Assembly (NCBI GenBank): GCA_022702705.1
Contig: CM040428.1
Coordinates: 52,981,198-53,045,197 of the forward strand
Direction of reading: 5' to 3'
From: Papilionanthe hookeriana x Papilionanthe teres
Lineage: Eukaryota > Streptophyta > Magnoliopsida > Asparagales > Orchidaceae
DNA: 64,000 bases
This document shows, piece after piece, positions 60,440-64,000 of this stretch. Under the pieces are notes generated by a model. That model worked only from the letters and a program-made list of their open reading frames with translations. It was not told the DNA's origin and did no database searches. The translations under genes were made by a program, and so were the position numbers. Position 1 is the stretch's first letter. Each line of letters begins with the position of its first letter.

Positions 60440-62065
60440 TTTTGATGATATTGCACTTTAATGAAAGATATTTTTGTGTTTTTCTTGCATGCATGATTAA
60501 AATGGATAAATTTGATAAAAAGAGCGAAAAAGAATCAAATTTGAAGCAAAAATGATAGGTGTGCAAAAATGACCTACGACGCCTATGCGCCGAGGCCTGG
60601 CGCATAGGCGCGACAGTTAAAAGATGAATTTTAAAGAAGTTTTGGCGCGAATTTAAAGGGTTTGTTTGAAGCATCTTTTGATCCAAACTTCCCTAACTTC
60701 CCATTGGCGGCCAAAATTGAACAAAGAGATGCATCCTTTGATGGATACATTGCATTTGAACATGATTTGAAGAGACATGAAGACACCTTTTGGAAAATTA
60801 TTAAAAGGAGTTACTTTCATGAGTTTAGTGAGTGTTGTGAGGGTGAGTAGAGTAGAGAGTTGCTGTAAGAGAGAGTTTAGAAGTTTTAATGAGTGTTTAA
60901 AGAGAGGAAGTTAGTGAAGGTGCCTTCTTCTTCTCCATCAATTTCTATCTTCTTTACCACTTCATATTGAGTCTGTATTTAAGTTAGAAGTCAGAGATTG
61001 AAGTCAACAGAGTGGGGCGCCAACATCTGAGGAGTTATTTAGTGGAGAGCAAAGTCTTAGAGAAACTTCAAGAGTCATGTAGAGAAGATTTTCAGATAAG
61101 TGTTTATTTTTGTTTCTACATTTAGTTTTTAAGTAAAATTTGTTGTGTTTTCACTATGATTTCTAGTTTCAAATCAAATTGTGTGTTTGTTATCTCCATG
61201 AGTTCTGAGTAATTTTCTTTGTCCTTTTCCTTCAAAATGGTGAAGTAATTAAATGTGGAAGGGAGTTATGTGAAGTATAGAATTTTAATGTCGGAAGAAG
61301 TTGTGATGATTCAACTACCTAGTACTTCATTTACCTCTTGATTTGACCAATGAAGATGTTAACATTTGTTGTGAAAACATGTAAGATCCACTACGGTATT
61401 GTCTTAATCAACAATTAGAGAGAATCACATGAAATTGTATGAGTGAGAATTATAGTCAATATGGTTGAGCGCAAATAAATAGGGATATATGCTTTTTAAT
61501 GGGTGCATAATAAGAGAATTTTAGAGTGACAGACTAAAGTTCCTAATTTGGTTTGGTGTGTTAAATTTTGATATGAGATATTAGCTCTCAGGTGGAGGGA
61601 AAAGAGAGAACTATAGAGTGAGAGCTGGTATCTTCCCTACCTAACCCACCTTCAAGATTTTAGATCATCAAATTAACTTATGTTCTTTATAGAACCATTT
61701 TAGGGTAAAAAATAAAATTGCTCTTATTGGGCAACACATTTAGATACTTCCACAACGAAACTCCATAATTATTACCGATTTATTGAAGCAGAAAACGATA
61801 TTTTATTATCATTTGCTATCGTATAGTTTAAGAGCTTTCTAATTTTAGTTGCTTACTTTTTTTTTCATCAAAAAAATTTCCAAAAAGAATTAGAGATTTC
61901 ATACTTGTAAAACAAAATTTGCAAAAGTCGTTTCGAAAAGTAAAAAAGGATTTTTCTGATTTCTTTAAATTGAATTTTTAGATATTGTCTCTGTGGGTTC
62001 GATATCTCGGGGCTTAATCAAAAAGTCATATATTAATTGATAACGATATGTATACTTGCATAGTA
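60440..62065 (+). mobile_element. Probable Ty3/gypsy LTR or LTR-plus-leader remnant
   Basis: The candidate start is TGATGATATTGCAC (60443). Near the right end, GTCTCTGTGGGTTCGATATC (61987-62006) followed by ...TATACTTGCA resembles the 3' end of many plant Ty3-type LTRs. GGGGCGCCAACATCTG at ~61012-61028 is PBS-like. No target duplication was identified and no coding frame is supported. The short frame at 60662-60850 is not a known protein. Boundaries are uncertain. Confidence 0.4.
60580..60610. repeat. Perfect 12-bp hairpin
   Basis: CGCCTATGCGCC (60580-60591), loop GAGGCCT, GGCGCATAGGCG (60599-60610). It is strikingly GC-rich in AT-rich surroundings and embeds GCGCC motifs. Confidence 0.9.
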
Positions 62066-62215
62066 AATCAGTAATAAATAAAATAATAATAATAATAATA
62101 ATGATAAAATTTTTGAAAATTAATTTGAAATCTAATTTATTTATTCACTCACTAACTTTTCCTTGATAAATCATAAAAATTTAAAAAAAAATTGAAAACT
62201 AATTTGTTTATTTAC

Positions 62216-62233
62216 CTCATTTCCTTCTTCCAT
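62216..62233 (-). pseudogene. Orphan first exon of a further HMA gene
   Basis: The minus strand reads ATGGAAGAAGGAAATGAG followed by a GTAAAT donor. Upstream sequence (GCTCTACGAGTTCTACGT...GGAAGTGGAGAATATG, 62247-62286) matches the 5' flanks of genes 1 and 3. Downstream exons are not found; the rest was lost or replaced by the LTR-like sequence. The promoter is cut at the (AT)n by the LINE. Confidence 0.45.
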
Positions 62234-62284
62234 CTTTGAATTTTTTGCTCTACGAGTTCTACGTATGGAAGGAAGTGGAGAATA

Positions 62285-62285
62285 T

Positions 62286-62330
<45 letters not shown>

Positions 62331-62335
62331 TATTT
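62285..62335. repeat. (AT)n run in the HMA promoter remnant and at the LINE 3' end
   Basis: Two AT runs around TGTATATA, ending TATTTATTTA before the LINE terminus. Confidence 0.9.
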
Positions 62336-62343
62336 ATTTATTT

Positions 62344-64000
62344 AGGGGAAAGAGCACTCGTGGCTCCTTACGCGTTAATATAAAAGTTTAGTACAAAAGG
62401 GGGGGGGGAGGCCGATCCCCTCTAAAAAAACCCAAAAAAATACAATCACCACTCACCCCTAGAGGTTCAGCCTCCCACGTTACAACTCACTCAATCAAAA
62501 AACACAAAAAAGGATAGCAGCAGTGAGAAAGTAACCAAAACAACACTACAAAAATGTTAAGGCAAAAGTTTGAAAAGTATAGCAGTATTATAGTAGAAAC
62601 ACAGCAGAAGATCCAAGAGTTCAAAAGGGGGAACCAGTAAAAGGAGGGGATTTCCATCAGCAGAGAAACCAAGCAGGAACCAGAAAGATATCGTGATAGT
62701 GCAGACAACATCAACGTGGGCAGAAAAATATCAGTATCTAATATATGGTAAGTTTAGCAGGTCACTGTGGATTAATCTTGCTAGTTGCCTGGAGGGATTA
62801 GTGCCCACAGTAGGTGTATCAAAGGAATGTTTGGCGAGCTAGTCAGCAGTGGAGTTGACTTCCCTGTAGACAAAGGTTAATTTAACCTGCAAGGAGGAGG
62901 TGGTAATAACATTCCAAATACGTCTAAATAAGTAAATGAGAGTCCAGGGGAGGGGTGTATGCTTGTAAAAAAATTTTAACAGCATCTCAGAGTCTGTTTC
63001 CTCGTGCAAAAGGGTAAATTTAAGACATACTGCAGTTTTAAGAGCGAGGAGTAGAGCCCAGGCTTCAGCAGATAAAGGTGAATCAGCTTCAACAGGCGAT
63101 GAGAAGTAGGCAATTAACTTACCAAAATGATCCCTAAACAGACCACCAGCACCGGAGCAATGAAGGGTCCAACGGCCCATCAATATCGGCTTTGACCCAA
63201 CCAGTGTAGGGGAACCATCTAACAAGAACGGCACACGCAAGGTAGGCAAATCAGAGTTATTAGGACATAAAATTAATGCATTTTGATAGTATGCCCAGAT
63301 GTTAGAGAAAGTAATAGTAGGTGTGGGACAATTAAAGGAGTGCTTAAAAGCATTCCTAGCCATCCATACAAACCACAGAACCACCATAGGGAAATGAGAT
63401 AGTGGTTTATTTGCATTGGTGCCATTCTTCCAGGCCTTTATGATAATGCTAATAGAAGAGCAGTTAGGCCAGTTAATATTAAAAGCAGTGGCAACCATGT
63501 CCCAAACAGCCTTAGAGTAGGTGCAAGTAAAAAAAGTGTGACAATATGTTTCTACATTTTGTTTACACAAAGGGCAAACAGAAGCTAACCTCAGCCCCTT
63601 AAGCTTTAATATGTCATCCAGAGGCAGTAAAGATAAATATAGACGCCAAAGAAAAAAAGAGATCGAAGGCGTGAATAGAGGTTGCCAGAAAATTTGTTTC
63701 CAGTGCCAAGTGGCAAAAGTAGTGACAGAGGTATAGATGTGTTTACTCACAGACATAGAGGTAGGCTTTTTCCAGATAGGAATGTCCCTTTGGGCCTGCT
63801 GAATGGGGATCTGGTTAATTTTACGAGCAGCATCATTACCAACCGTAAGACGAGTTTGGAAAAATCCCAAACCCCCCCCGACCGACCAGTCGGACACCAA
63901 AGTGTTATCCATGATAGGAGGGTGTGGGATATTATCCAGCAGGGGCATACCCCAGTTATCATTCCAAAAAGAGATTTTACCATCCCCTAAATCCCAAAGT
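62344..64000 (-). mobile_element. L1-type LINE, 3' part (continues beyond window)
   Basis: The 3'UTR is 62344-62838; its end (GGAGCCACGAGTGCTCTTTCCCC on minus, 62344-62366) matches the LINE fragment at 36.6 kb. A run of nine to ten G at ~62400 lies in the 3'UTR. Confidence 0.88.
62839..64000 (-). pseudogene. LINE ORF2 C-terminal part: zf-RVT and RNase H
   Basis: Open from the window edge (GDGKISFWNDNWGMPLL) to TAG at 62839-62841. It contains the zf-RVT domain (FFLWRLYLSLLPLDDIL, then CPLCKQNVETYCHTFFTC) and an RNase H region (GAGGLFRDHFGKLI, AEAWALLLALK, ETDSEMLLKFF). The stop replaces the Trp seen in the sister copy (STAD-stop-LAKHS against GSADWLAKNAG). The usual DIDG ahead of RWTLHC reads PILMG, consistent with two compensating indels that remove the first catalytic Asp. 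It would prime and copy LINE RNA if intact; this copy is defective. Confidence 0.88.

Overview
This is nuclear DNA of a flowering plant. The evidence is spliced genes with GT/AG introns, plant-type heavy-metal-associated (HMA) domain genes, Ty3/gypsy Tat-lineage and Ty1/copia Tork-like retroelements, an L1-type LINE, long (AT)n runs and very AT-rich spacers. I cannot assign a genus. No bacterial or organellar genes, rRNA, tRNA or CRISPR arrays were recognised.

Left third (1-16.9 kb): repeat-dominated. The window opens inside a decayed Tat-type Ty3/gypsy element on the + strand: second (RVT_3-type) RNase H, then integrase. Downstream of integrase lies a broken but clearly recognisable ALKBH9/10-type AlkB (2-oxoglutarate/Fe(II) RNA demethylase) coding region, preceded by a good splice acceptor. 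Next come an array of about 14-15 copies of an 82-bp repeat and a ~4-kb LTR-like block beginning TGTTGACC. A second, inverted and order-permuted copy of the same LTR block occupies 10.5-14.5 kb and runs into an (AAATT)n tract. A long foldback lies at ~16.7 kb.

Middle and right (17-60.3 kb): an ~18-19 kb segment is present twice in direct orientation (unit 1 ~16.99-35.6 kb, unit 2 ~35.6-60.3 kb). Each unit carries, on the minus strand, a family of small HMA metal-binding-type genes: gene 1 (two HMA domains), gene 2 (two CxxC HMA domains plus a further HMA-like half, a Gly/Tyr-rich region and a C-terminal hydrophobic tail), gene 3 (one HMA domain fused to the gene-1 C-terminal tail) and gene 4 (remnant), plus exon relics. 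The units have diverged in informative ways. Gene 1 of unit 2 has lost one metal-ligand cysteine (CNEC to CNEY). Gene 3 is broken by a nonsense codon in unit 1 and intact in unit 2. Gene 4 is broken differently in each. A solo LTR in an HMA exon relic is shared by both units and so predates the duplication. A 5.3-kb Tork-like copia element (TSD CTAGA) occurs only in unit 2 and so postdates it.

Right edge (60.3-64 kb): an LTR-like sequence with a perfect 12-bp hairpin, the first exon of a further HMA gene whose promoter is cut by a LINE, and the 3' part of that LINE on the minus strand. A short 3' piece of the same LINE family lies at the unit 1/unit 2 junction. Both LINE 3' ends abut (TA)n runs.

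The plausibly functional genes are HMA genes 1, 2, 1' (altered), 2' and 3'. The most unusual item is the AlkB-type demethylase region carried as a 3' extra ORF by a Tat retrotransposon.
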